DNA of 61,370 bases from Gammaproteobacteria bacterium (GTDB lineage: Bacteria; Pseudomonadota; Gammaproteobacteria; Xanthomonadales; Wenzhouxiangellaceae), in the NCBI GenBank assembly GCA_003567685.1, contig PWYW01000011.1:1-61370 (forward strand). Direction: 5' to 3'. Under the pieces are notes generated by a model that searched no databases, was not told where the DNA came from, and was given only the letters and a program-made list of their open reading frames with translations. The position numbers and the translations under genes are program-made. Shown here piece by piece: positions 1 through 7,212 of this stretch (position 1 is the stretch's first letter; every line of letters begins with the position of its first letter).

Positions 1-243
1 GCATAAGTATTGCCTCATTCAGGGCTCCTGACGGATTCGCCTGCAAGGCAAAGTGGCGAAGGCATAGTTGTTCTACGTCGAGCCACTTTAACGCCGCAGG
101 CGGATTCGTCAGGAGCCCCCTCGGGCTTGCCTCTCGGCGTCCGTGGACTGCGTTCTCGGCGCTTGATGTAGGGTGGCTACACTGGCGCGCCGACGCCTTG
201 CCACAAACGCCGAGAGACAAGCTGAATGTGGCAATACTTATGC
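1..243. repeat. nested palindromic repeat element
   Basis: The two ends, 1-22 and 222-243, are inverted copies that match at 21 of 22 positions. Between them lie two further arms: 23-44 pairs with 96-117 (20 of 22), enclosing an 8-base stem 50-57 / 82-89, and 126-146 pairs with 201-221 (18 of 21). Folded, the whole unit would be a three-way junction or cruciform. It carries no credible reading frame. The form fits a non-autonomous MITE or multi-hairpin REP-type repeat, but no family is assigned. It starts at the window edge, so a left target duplication cannot be checked. Confidence 0.75.
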
Positions 244-259
244 AGGTACTAGTAAGCAT

Positions 260-288
260 TTGACACCACCGAGCTTCGCAAGTACTTT
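260..288 (+). promoter_or_regulatory. putative sigma-70 promoter of adk
   Basis: A perfect TTGACA (260-265) is followed by a 17-base spacer and TACTTT (283-288), which matches 3 of 6 of the -10 consensus. Transcription would start near 295, about 35 bases before the adk ATG. It lies just outside the palindromic element at 1-243. This is a sequence match only. Confidence 0.45.
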
Positions 289-330
289 TGACAGTTTGAT
301 AACTTTCGCGCGGAGCAGCGGCACCCCACC

Positions 331-891
331 ATGCGTATCGTATTTCTTGGCCCTCCCGGATCGGGCAAGGGCACCCAGGCCACCCTTTTGAAAGAACGCC
401 TTGGCGTTCCCCATATCTCGACCGGCGAGCTGCTCAGGGCAGCGGTTGCCGCCAAGACCCCGCTGGGCCTTCAGGCCAAAGCCGCCATGGACGCGGGCGA
501 ACTGGTCTCGGACGAGCTGGTACTTGGCCTGATCGAAGAAAGAATGGCCTCGGACGACACCGCCAAGGGCTACATCCTTGACGGCTATCCACGCAACCTG
601 GCCCAGGCCGAAGCGCTGGACCAGGTGCTGGGTTCATTGAACCGCCCGGTCCAAAAAGCGCTGGCGCTGATGGTTGACGAAGAACAAATCGTCCAGCGCC
701 TGGCCAAGCGGGCCGAAATGGAAGGTCGTTCCGACGACACCGAAGAGGTGGTTCGCAACCGGCTGGCCGTTTATCGCGAGCAAACCGCCCCGGTGGCCGA
801 CCACTATCGCGCCAAGGGCATCCTGGTGGATATCGATGGCGTTGGCACCATCGAGGAAATCAACCAGCGCCTCCAGAACGCGCTGGATTAA
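331..891 (+). CDS. adk: adenylate kinase, short form
   Basis: Interconverts ATP plus AMP and two ADP in the cytosol, balancing the adenylate pool. The protein has 186 residues. It begins with the P-loop GPPGSGKGT (residues 7-15), has the AMP-site run STGELLR near 31-37 and the DGYPRN signature near 89-94. It lacks the roughly 30-residue LID insert of E. coli Adk (214 aa); a short turn near REAEMEG-like residues AKRAEMEG takes its place, as in Xanthomonas and mitochondrial-type short kinases. The ATG is preceded by GGAG at 312-315, a rather long spacing. The 3' end overlaps the convergent TusA-like gene by 4 bases. Assignment is certain; regulation is probably by the promoter at 260-288. Confidence 0.97.
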   Translation: MRIVFLGPPGSGKGTQATLLKERLGVPHISTGELLRAAVAAKTPLGLQAKAAMDAGELVSDELVLGLIEERMASDDTAKGYILDGYPRNLAQAEALDQVLGSLNRPVQKALALMVDEEQIVQRLAKRAEMEGRSDDTEEVVRNRLAVYREQTAPVADHYRAKGILVDIDGVGTIEEINQRLQNALD

Positions 892-1193
892 ATCGTATTG
901 GCGGGCGGGCGTTGTCCCGCCCGTATCAGGACGCGCATGGCCTCGGTGCCATTCACAGGCTGGCAGCTGACCAGCTCATGCCCGGTCTGATCACAAAAAA
1001 TGGTCAAGTCCAGTTCTGCCAGCGGGTCGGTCACGATCAGCTCCAGCAGTTCGCCGGGCACCATGCTGCGCAAAGCCGCTCGCGCCTTGACCACCGGAAG
1101 CGGGCATAATGCGCCGGTCAGATCAAGCCGTTGCCTGATCTCGCCGGTGAACGGGGCATCTTCGGGCCCTGATGGGGAGGACTTTTCGACCAT
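888..1193 (-). CDS. TusA/SirA family sulfur-carrier protein
   Basis: A 101-residue member of the TusA/SirA fold, whose members carry persulfide sulfur on a conserved cysteine for tRNA thiolation, molybdenum cofactor or other sulfur-transfer work. The CPxP signature is present as ALCPLPVVKAR, with the cysteine at residue 30. The roughly 23 residues before it form an extra N-terminal stretch compared with E. coli TusA (81 aa), so a later start cannot be excluded. It lies tail to tail with adk. Its ATG is only 12 bases from the divergent start of the next gene. A perfect 7-base GC stem (903-909 / 916-922) sits in its 3' end. The family is clear; which TusA-like role it has is not. Confidence 0.85.
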   Translation of the reverse strand: MVEKSSPSGPEDAPFTGEIRQRLDLTGALCPLPVVKARAALRSMVPGELLELIVTDPLAELDLTIFCDQTGHELVSCQPVNGTEAMRVLIRAGQRPPANTI

Positions 1194-1205
1194 GTTGAAC
1201 GTCTC

Positions 1206-1703
1206 GTGCTGAATCTGTTTTCCAGGCTGGCGGCCATCGTGATGCTGAAACTCGGCCCGCAGGATCTGCCGGCCGGGTCCAACGTCGTGGTGCTTTGCGT
1301 GCTGGCCTATCTGGCTGTCACCACGATCAGCCTGACCGCTGGCGAAACGCCAGCCCAGCTACCGCTGGTGTTGCTGCTGGCCGTGGCGCTACCGATTGTG
1401 CTGTCGCGCATTGTACTGGGCCTGCGCGGCCACCTGGCCCGCTGGCCACAAACGTTGAGCGCCCTGTTTGGCACCAGCGCACTTCTCTCGCTGCTGACGC
1501 TGCCCATCAATCTGAGCGGTTCGGGACAAGCCTCCGGACCGGCGGCGTTGCTGATGCTGCTGGCGTTTTTCTGGTCGTTCTCGGTTGACGCCCACATTTG
1601 GCGGCACGCGCTCGAGGTGAGCTTTGCTGCCGGTCTGGCGCTGGCCGTCACCCTGTTCGCCATTTCTGTTTTCACCATATCAACCCTGGCAGGTCCGTTT
1701 TGA
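1206..1703 (+). CDS. small integral membrane protein, function unknown
   Basis: A 165-residue hydrophobic protein from a GTG start, with about four predicted membrane segments (roughly residues 28-44, 52-70, 84-100 and 108-125, plus a final one near 138-160). No family is recognised and no catalytic motif is visible. It ends by TTGA overlap with mpl, so the two genes are translationally coupled and presumably co-transcribed. This coupling is the only functional hint. The GTG at 1206 has no clear ribosome-binding site, and an in-frame ATG at 1242 is a reasonable alternative start. Confidence 0.7.
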   Translation: MLNLFSRLAAIVMLKLGPQDLPAGSNVVVLCVLAYLAVTTISLTAGETPAQLPLVLLLAVALPIVLSRIVLGLRGHLARWPQTLSALFGTSALLSLLTLPINLSGSGQASGPAALLMLLAFFWSFSVDAHIWRHALEVSFAAGLALAVTLFAISVFTISTLAGPF

Positions 1704-3070
1704 AGATTCACATTCTGGGTATTTGCGGCACGTTCATGGGCGGCCTGGCCGCGCTGGCCAAGGCCGATGGCCATGAGGTCACCGGGTCAGACCTGAACGT
1801 CTACCCACCAATGAGCGATCAGCTCGAAGCCTTGGGCATCACCCTGACCGAGGGCTGGGACCCGGCCCAACTGGAACCGCGGCCCGACCTGGTGCTGATT
1901 GGCAACGCCCTGGCCCGCGGCAACCCGGCCGTCGAAGCCGTGCTGAACGCGCGAATCCCCTTCACCAGCGGTCCGCGCTGGCTCGGCGAGAACTACCTGG
2001 CCGGGCGGCGGGTACTGGCGGTGGCTGGCACGCATGGCAAGACCACCACCGCCAGCATGCTGGCCTGGATTCTCGACCAGGCCGGGCTGGAGCCGGGCTT
2101 TCTGATTGGCGGCTTGCCGCTGAACTTCGGTGTCTCGGCTCGAGCCGGCGGCGACGTATTCGTTATTGAGGCCGACGAGTACGACACCGCCTTTTTCGAC
2201 AAGCGGGCCAAGTTCGTGCATTACCGACCACAGATTGCGGTACTGAACAACCTGGAGTTCGACCACGCCGATATTTATCCGGACCTGAAGGCCATCCAGA
2301 CTCAGTTTCATCACCTCGTGCGCACCATTCCCGGCAACGGCCAGATCATCCTCAACCAGGGCGACGGCGCCCTGCGCGACGTGCTCGAGCGTGGCTGCTG
2401 GACACCCACCACCGGCTTTGATCTGGACGATGGCCAGGATGCCGACTGGCAGGTCAAACTGCTTGAGCCAGGTGCCCGCAAACTGGCTTTCTTCCATCAA
2501 AACGAAGAATTGGCCCAGCTCGAATGGCCACTTAGTGGTCGACACAACGCGCTCAATGCACTGGCTGCGGTCAGCGCGGCGGCGGCCGTGGGCGTCGATC
2601 CAATTGCGGCCATTGGCGCGCTGGAAACCTTCCAGAGCGTCAAGCGACGCATGGAGTTGCTTGCCGAGGTCAACGGCATTCGGGTGTATGACGATTTCGC
2701 CCACCATCCAACTGCCATTCGACTGACCCTCGAAGGATTGCGGCGAAGTGTGGGCAGCGCCCGGATCCTGGTGGCTCTGGAACCGGCCAGCAACACCATG
2801 CGCGCGGGCCATCATGCAGACGATCTGCCTGCCGCGCTGGTGCCGGCCGATCATGTCTGGCTGAAAACCTCCGAAGCGATGGACTGGGACCCGCTGGCGA
2901 TTTTGTCGAAGCTGGACGGTGCCGGACGCCCGCGTCGCCAGACCAGCAACCTGATCCAGGACCTGCTGGATGCGGCCAAACCGGGCGACCACGTGCTGTT
3001 CATGAGCAACAAGGGCTTTGGCAACGCGCCCACGCGCTTTGTCGACGGACTGAAGGAAAAACACGCCTGA
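1700..3070 (+). CDS. mpl: UDP-N-acetylmuramate:L-Ala-gamma-D-Glu-meso-DAP ligase
   Basis: Recycles cell-wall fragments by joining the tripeptide L-Ala-D-Glu-meso-DAP released from peptidoglycan back onto UDP-MurNAc in the cytosol, by-passing MurC, MurD and MurE. The 456-residue length fits the family. The N-terminal dinucleotide-like motif is HILGICGTFMGG, the Mur-ligase ATP loop is GTHGKTTTAS at residues 110-119, and the central IEADEYDTAFFD and later YDDFAHHPTA motifs are typical of Mpl/MurC. The start is the TTG at 1700 that overlaps the stop of the preceding gene; reading further upstream would only translate that gene in another frame. The C-terminal run MSNKGFGN is also diagnostic. Confidence 0.95.
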   Translation: MKIHILGICGTFMGGLAALAKADGHEVTGSDLNVYPPMSDQLEALGITLTEGWDPAQLEPRPDLVLIGNALARGNPAVEAVLNARIPFTSGPRWLGENYLAGRRVLAVAGTHGKTTTASMLAWILDQAGLEPGFLIGGLPLNFGVSARAGGDVFVIEADEYDTAFFDKRAKFVHYRPQIAVLNNLEFDHADIYPDLKAIQTQFHHLVRTIPGNGQIILNQGDGALRDVLERGCWTPTTGFDLDDGQDADWQVKLLEPGARKLAFFHQNEELAQLEWPLSGRHNALNALAAVSAAAAVGVDPIAAIGALETFQSVKRRMELLAEVNGIRVYDDFAHHPTAIRLTLEGLRRSVGSARILVALEPASNTMRAGHHADDLPAALVPADHVWLKTSEAMDWDPLAILSKLDGAGRPRRQTSNLIQDLLDAAKPGDHVLFMSNKGFGNAPTRFVDGLKEKHA

Positions 3071-3483
3071 CTGGGATCAAACCCCACAGGCCGCGCGAAG
3101 CGCTGGGTGCTAGTCGATAGCGCCGAGCATCCGGTGGCGCCAGCTGCAGCAGGCTGAAAGATTGCAGGGGGCAAAACCCGACCTTCCCCCTAAACCATCA
3201 GCGGGGAGTGGTGTTGGCTGATGGCGAGCGCTGGCGCGCGGCGGCGGGCACGATGTTTCAGCCGTTTCAGGCGCCCGGGACCCACCCTGAAACCGCAGAG
3301 CACTCAATGGCCTCGATGGTATTCGTTGGCACCCAAGCTCCCTTGAATTCGCAGAATCGACACCGCCGGATAGCGCCAGCGCCCGCCAGCAGCCGGCACC
3401 ACTCGCCGCCGGCCACTTCAACCGATCAAGAAACGCTCCGCGTCTTTGCGCAAAAACGAGTCTTGCGGTGGTAGGTTTAAAGC
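3071..3483. other. 413-base stretch without a recognised gene
   Basis: No convincing gene is seen on either strand. The open frames here are short, overlap each other and have mixed composition. The stretch contains an 8-base inverted repeat (GTTTCAGG / CCTGAAAC) near 3266-3296 without a T-run, and several GC-rich short palindromes. It is unusually long for this compact segment. It could hold a decayed gene, an unrecognised small RNA or an extended 5' region for the next gene. I could not match it to 6S RNA, RNase P RNA or tmRNA. Confidence 0.6.
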
Positions 3484-4098
3484 ATGACTGAGACACTTCC
3501 ACTATTTCCACTCAACCTGGTGCTGTTTCCTGGTGCGCGCCTGCCGCTGAGGATTTTCGAATCGCGCTACATCGACATGGTGCGCGAGTGCATGCGCAAC
3601 CAGACCGGCTTTGGCGTGGTCTGGCGGATGGACACCACGTCGGAGAGCGGCCACGGGCACGCGCTGGTTGGCACCGAAGCCACCATTGAAGATTTCTCCA
3701 TGCTGGAGGACGGCCTGCTGGGCATAGAATGCCGCGGGCAACGGCGCTTTCGCATCCAGGCTACTCGCGCTCGCGACAACGGCTTGCTCATTGGCGAGGT
3801 CGAGTGGCTCAAGGATCAGCCGGCGGCCGCCATTTCGGCTCACCACGCGGCGTTGCAGTCGCTGATGCGCGAAATTCAGCAACACCAGGAACTGGCCGGG
3901 CAAATCGATGCCGATGCCGACGATGCGATCAGCCTCGGGCTGGGCCTGGCGTCAGTGCTGCCTATTGATCGACCGCGGGCCCAGAATTTACTGGAGATGA
4001 CCCATCCGGAGCAGCGCCTCGACGCCATCATGGCTATCGTCGAACACAATCTTCAGAGTGAGGACGGCGAAGGCGGTCGCAGTGAGGGGTCGGCGTAA
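3484..4098 (+). CDS. Lon N-terminal (substrate-binding) domain protein
   Basis: A 204-residue stand-alone LON substrate-binding domain. Members lack the AAA and protease parts of Lon, and their role is unproven (suggested peptide or substrate recognition). The opening LPLFPLNLVLFPGARLPLRI is the characteristic start of this domain. It is followed by the RYIDMV segment, a central beta region ending in QRRFRI, and a helical C-terminus with the QNLLEM / EQRLDAI pattern seen in these proteins. Its last 46 bases overlap the 3' end of the convergent DedA-family gene, so the two transcripts are complementary at their ends. Confidence 0.9.
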   Translation: MTETLPLFPLNLVLFPGARLPLRIFESRYIDMVRECMRNQTGFGVVWRMDTTSESGHGHALVGTEATIEDFSMLEDGLLGIECRGQRRFRIQATRARDNGLLIGEVEWLKDQPAAAISAHHAALQSLMREIQQHQELAGQIDADADDAISLGLGLASVLPIDRPRAQNLLEMTHPEQRLDAIMAIVEHNLQSEDGEGGRSEGSA

Positions 4099-6059
4099 AT
4101 CGCCGATGAATCGCCTTGCCGTCGGTTAAGCCATTGAAACAAGGCCTCCTCCAGCGCCTGGCCAGCGGCCTCCCGCCCGGCGTCGACCTCAATCCATCGG
4201 ACCAGGATCAACCCGGATTGGGGCTTTACCTGCCGCAGCTGACCCAGCCAGATCGGCGAGCCGGATTCTGCCAGCCGACCACCCGAAAACCAGAGTCGTA
4301 ACAGGAACACCCGGCCATCCTGATCGACCCTGCGCATCATCAAGGCTTCCGGAAGACCGCCGAAATCGCGGCTGAGATGAGGCAGCTCATCGACCGTTGG
4401 ACGCGACACCAGCAGTGACAACAGTGCGCCGCTGTCCGATCGCCCGGTTGGCTCCCAGTCCGCAGCTTCAAGCGCGGACTTAAGCGTCTGCAATTCACCG
4501 GCAATCTGGACATCAAAGCGCGTTCGCTCTGGCCGACCGATGCGGCTGACGCGGTCAGGCAGGCGCTGCCAGTCTGACAGCACCCAATCAGCCGGTGCCA
4601 ATAACCGCTCCGGCTGGGCAGGACGGGCAAGGTCGGCACGTCCATCGTAGGCCGTTGGCACCTGGGCCACGGCAATCACGACGAACAAGGCATAGAAAGC
4701 GAGGGCCAAGCCCAGCGGCCGACGCCGACGTGGGGCTCGCTGGCGATAGGCAATGCCGAGCAGGGCGACCCAGGCCAGTCCCAAAGCCAAGGCTGCCAGC
4801 AAACCTGTCACGGAGGCCAGACCCAGGTAAACGTGAGCGAAGCCGGCCAGGCTAAGCACCGCCGATGAAAACAGATAAGGCCATTTGCGGCGTCGCGGCT
4901 CCAGATCCTTGGCCAGCATGACGGCAAAGAAGCCGAAGACCATGGTTGCCATGGCAAATCCCCGGTGCGGCACCTCGCCAATGGTCGGCATGAAGCTGGG
5001 CTTGTCGACCAGCAGGCCCATCAGCGCGTGCAGCCCCTCGATAAGGAGGAAGCCGCCCAGGGACAGCACCAGCCAGTGCCAGGCGGCCTTGTAACGGCGA
5101 ATGACCAGCAGCAACACCAGCAGGCCCGTGGCCAACAGGCCCAGGGCCGGACGTTCTGCGGCCAGGCTCAGGGCAACAAAGAAGGGGTCGGCAAAGTGGT
5201 TGCGCAAGCTGGCTGCCCAGCCGGCCATCTGCTGCTCGGCGTCCCAGGTAGCACTGGCAAACGGGGCGGCAATCAGGGCGCCGACCAGAACGGTAAACGA
5301 GACTAGCAACAACAGTCCCAACATGGCGACCGAAATCACTTCACGGCCGCGCGGGTCCAGCAAGGGCTGAAACAGTCGACCGAGAAGCCGGCTCTCGCTG
5401 CTCCAGCGAATCAGGCCCCGCATCCACCAGGCGCTGCGGCGGGCGGTGAAGCCATAGACCAGCCGCGTCAGCCACAGCACCAGCCAAACGCCCATCACGG
5501 TAATCAGCAAGAGCACCGCCAGGCGACCGGCAAACTCGGCGGCCAGTTCCAGCGAGGCCCCGAATACCATGCCGGGCAGCAAGTACAACGGCGCCCACAG
5601 AATGCAGGCAGGCACGGCAAAGGCCATAAAGGTGGCCGGGCGCAGCGTCATCATGCCGGCCACCAGCGGAATAACCGGGCGAATCGGGCCGATGAAGCGG
5701 CCAATGAACACCGCCTTGCCGCCGTGACGGGCAAACATCAACTGTCCTGCCGTCAAAAGATCCGGGCGACGACTGAGCGGCCAGAGGCCCGGGATGCGGT
5801 GGCGGAAGCGTGCGCCCAGCCAGTAGCTCACCCCATCGCCCAGCAGAGCACCCCCTGAGGCGGCCAGCCAGCAGGCCAGAAACAGCGCGGCATCCATACC
5901 GATGACCGCGCCAACAAGAAACAGCAGCACGATGCCCGGCACCAGGATGCCGACGAGAGCCAGCGATTCCAGAAAGGCAAAAACAAAGGCCAGAACAACC
6001 AGCCAACCGGTGTTGGATTCGGCAAACTCGACGATCGCGCCCAGGAGCCCGTTATCCAT
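4053..6059 (-). CDS. DedA / degenerate PAP2 / LssY-type fusion membrane protein
   Basis: A 668-residue inner-membrane protein. Residues about 15-200 are a DedA (SNARE-associated) domain with the diagnostic FIGRFIGPIRPVIPLVAG run at 118-135; DedA proteins act in lipid flipping and envelope homeostasis. Residues about 240-440 align with a PAP2-type lipid phosphatase. However, where that family has PSGH this protein reads VPHRGFA (363-369), and where it has SRxYLGxHxxSD it reads AHVYLGLASVTG (408-419), so the catalytic histidines and arginine are missing. After basic RAPRRRR (441-447) and a last membrane segment comes a soluble domain resembling the LssY C-terminus (about 480-640). The ATG at 6059 is used. 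The DedA role is probably retained; phosphatase activity is doubtful. Confidence 0.85.
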   Translation of the reverse strand: MDNGLLGAIVEFAESNTGWLVVLAFVFAFLESLALVGILVPGIVLLFLVGAVIGMDAALFLACWLAASGGALLGDGVSYWLGARFRHRIPGLWPLSRRPDLLTAGQLMFARHGGKAVFIGRFIGPIRPVIPLVAGMMTLRPATFMAFAVPACILWAPLYLLPGMVFGASLELAAEFAGRLAVLLLITVMGVWLVLWLTRLVYGFTARRSAWWMRGLIRWSSESRLLGRLFQPLLDPRGREVISVAMLGLLLLVSFTVLVGALIAAPFASATWDAEQQMAGWAASLRNHFADPFFVALSLAAERPALGLLATGLLVLLLVIRRYKAAWHWLVLSLGGFLLIEGLHALMGLLVDKPSFMPTIGEVPHRGFAMATMVFGFFAVMLAKDLEPRRRKWPYLFSSAVLSLAGFAHVYLGLASVTGLLAALALGLAWVALLGIAYRQRAPRRRRPLGLALAFYALFVVIAVAQVPTAYDGRADLARPAQPERLLAPADWVLSDWQRLPDRVSRIGRPERTRFDVQIAGELQTLKSALEAADWEPTGRSDSGALLSLLVSRPTVDELPHLSRDFGGLPEALMMRRVDQDGRVFLLRLWFSGGRLAESGSPIWLGQLRQVKPQSGLILVRWIEVDAGREAAGQALEEALFQWLNRRQGDSSAIYADPSLRPPSPSSL

Positions 6060-6144
6060 TCATGTCACCGCCCGGAGCCGTTGGAATGCTTCACCAGCGG
6101 GTAGCATAATGCCTTGAAATCTTTTCTTGGAGTTCACGCAATCC

Positions 6145-6990
6145 ATGACCCAGACACTTAAGGGCAAAACCCTGTTCATTACCGGCGCGTCTCGCGGCAT
6201 TGGCAAGGCCATCGCGCTGCGAGCAGCTGCGGATGGCGCCAACCTCATCATCGCCGCCAAAACCGATCGCAAGCACCCCAAGCTGCCCGGCACCATTCAC
6301 GATGCCGCCGCCGAAGTGGAAGCTGCCGGCGGGCGCGCCCTGGCGATGAAGCTCGACATCCGCGATGAAGACGCCGTCGCCACGGCGATGGCCCGGGCGG
6401 CCGAGCACTTTGGCGGCATCGACATCCTGGTCAATAACGCCTCCGCCATTTACCTGGCACCTACCGACCAGGTTCCGATGAAACGCTTCGACCTGATGTT
6501 CGGGGTAAACGTTCGCGGCACATTCGTCTGCTCGCAGGCCGCCCTGCCCTACCTGCGCCAGGCCGACAACCCGCACATTCTGAATCTGTCACCGCCGCTG
6601 AACATGGACAAGAAATGGTTCGCCCCGCACGTGGCCTACACCATGGCCAAGTACGGCATGAGCCTGTGCGTACTGGGCATGGCCGAAGAATTCCGAAAAG
6701 ATGGCATTGCCGTCAATGCCTTGTGGCCAAGAACCGTGATCGCCACCGCGGCCCTGGCCATGCTGGGCGATGCGGTGAAACCCGAGCACTGCCGCAAGCC
6801 CGAGATCATGGCCGATGCCGCCCAGTGGATACTGAGCCAGCCGGCAAAAGCGGTGACCGGCAACTTCTTCATCGACGACGAAGCGCTGACCCGGGCCGGC
6901 GTGACCGATCTGGATCAATACGCGGTCAAACCGGGCGCACCGTTGTTGCCCGACCTGTTCCTGGACGGGCCGACGTTGCCGGGGTATTGA
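6145..6990 (+). CDS. short-chain dehydrogenase, HSDL2-like
   Basis: A 281-residue NAD(P)-dependent oxidoreductase of the classical SDR family. The nucleotide loop is TGASRGIG near residues 14-21, NNAS is near 98-101, and the catalytic YxxxK is YTMAK near 171-175, after LNLSPP, which supplies the serine. The C-terminal ending DLDQYAVKPGAPLLPDLFLD is characteristic of hydroxysteroid dehydrogenase-like protein 2 and its bacterial relatives. The true substrate is unknown; lipid or acyl metabolism is usually assumed. The ATG at 6145 is preferred over the in-frame TTG at 6127 because TTGGAG there is the ribosome-binding site. It is transcribed divergently from the DedA fusion gene. Confidence 0.9.
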   Translation: MTQTLKGKTLFITGASRGIGKAIALRAAADGANLIIAAKTDRKHPKLPGTIHDAAAEVEAAGGRALAMKLDIRDEDAVATAMARAAEHFGGIDILVNNASAIYLAPTDQVPMKRFDLMFGVNVRGTFVCSQAALPYLRQADNPHILNLSPPLNMDKKWFAPHVAYTMAKYGMSLCVLGMAEEFRKDGIAVNALWPRTVIATAALAMLGDAVKPEHCRKPEIMADAAQWILSQPAKAVTGNFFIDDEALTRAGVTDLDQYAVKPGAPLLPDLFLDGPTLPGY

Positions 6991-6997
6991 TTGTTAA

Positions 6998-7177
6998 GGG
7001 AGACGGGAGAAGGGAGAAGGGAGACGGAAGATGGGAGGGGAGAGCCGGGAACTTAGATTCTCTGCAATCGACGAACCTGCCAACCGCAAGTCTGAGTTCC
7101 CGGATATCGCTGCGCAATTCCGGGATAACAAGGCGGCGTCTTCCTTCTCCCGTCTCCCTTCTCCCGTCTTCCCTCTC
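6998..7177. repeat. purine-rich inverted-repeat element
   Basis: The left end (6998-7043) is built of tandem GGGAGA / CGGGAGAAG purine units. The right end (7138-7177) is their reverse complement, with one 16-base exact match (GACGGGAGAAGGGAGA). Inside, 7045-7057 pairs with 7091-7103 (12 of 13), and TCCCGG recurs inverted as CCGGGA. No reading frame is plausible. It looks like a small non-autonomous repeat inserted between the dehydrogenase and gltA. Confidence 0.7.
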
Positions 7178-7180
7178 TAG

Positions 7181-7212
7181 CGATTGACCAGCGCGTCAGC
7201 GCTGGTCAATCG
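7181..7212 (-). terminator. perfect 14-base hairpin enclosing the gltA stop codon
   Basis: CGATTGACCAGCGC (7181-7194) is perfectly complementary to 7199-7212 across a 4-base loop. The gltA stop codon (7196-7198) lies in the loop, and the last codons of gltA form one arm. There is no T-run after it on either strand, so it is not a canonical Rho-independent terminator. It may stabilise the mRNA 3' end or be the edge of the adjacent repeat. Confidence 0.45.

Noticed and set aside
288-316. A second TTGACA upstream of adk as an alternative promoter
   Set aside because: No acceptable -10 hexamer occurs at 16-18 bases; the first TTGACA at 260-265 fits better.
3208-3474. Possible 88-codon gene in the gap before the Lon-N protein
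   Set aside because: No ribosome-binding site, no recognisable domain, low-complexity composition and an overlapping frame on the other strand of similar length.
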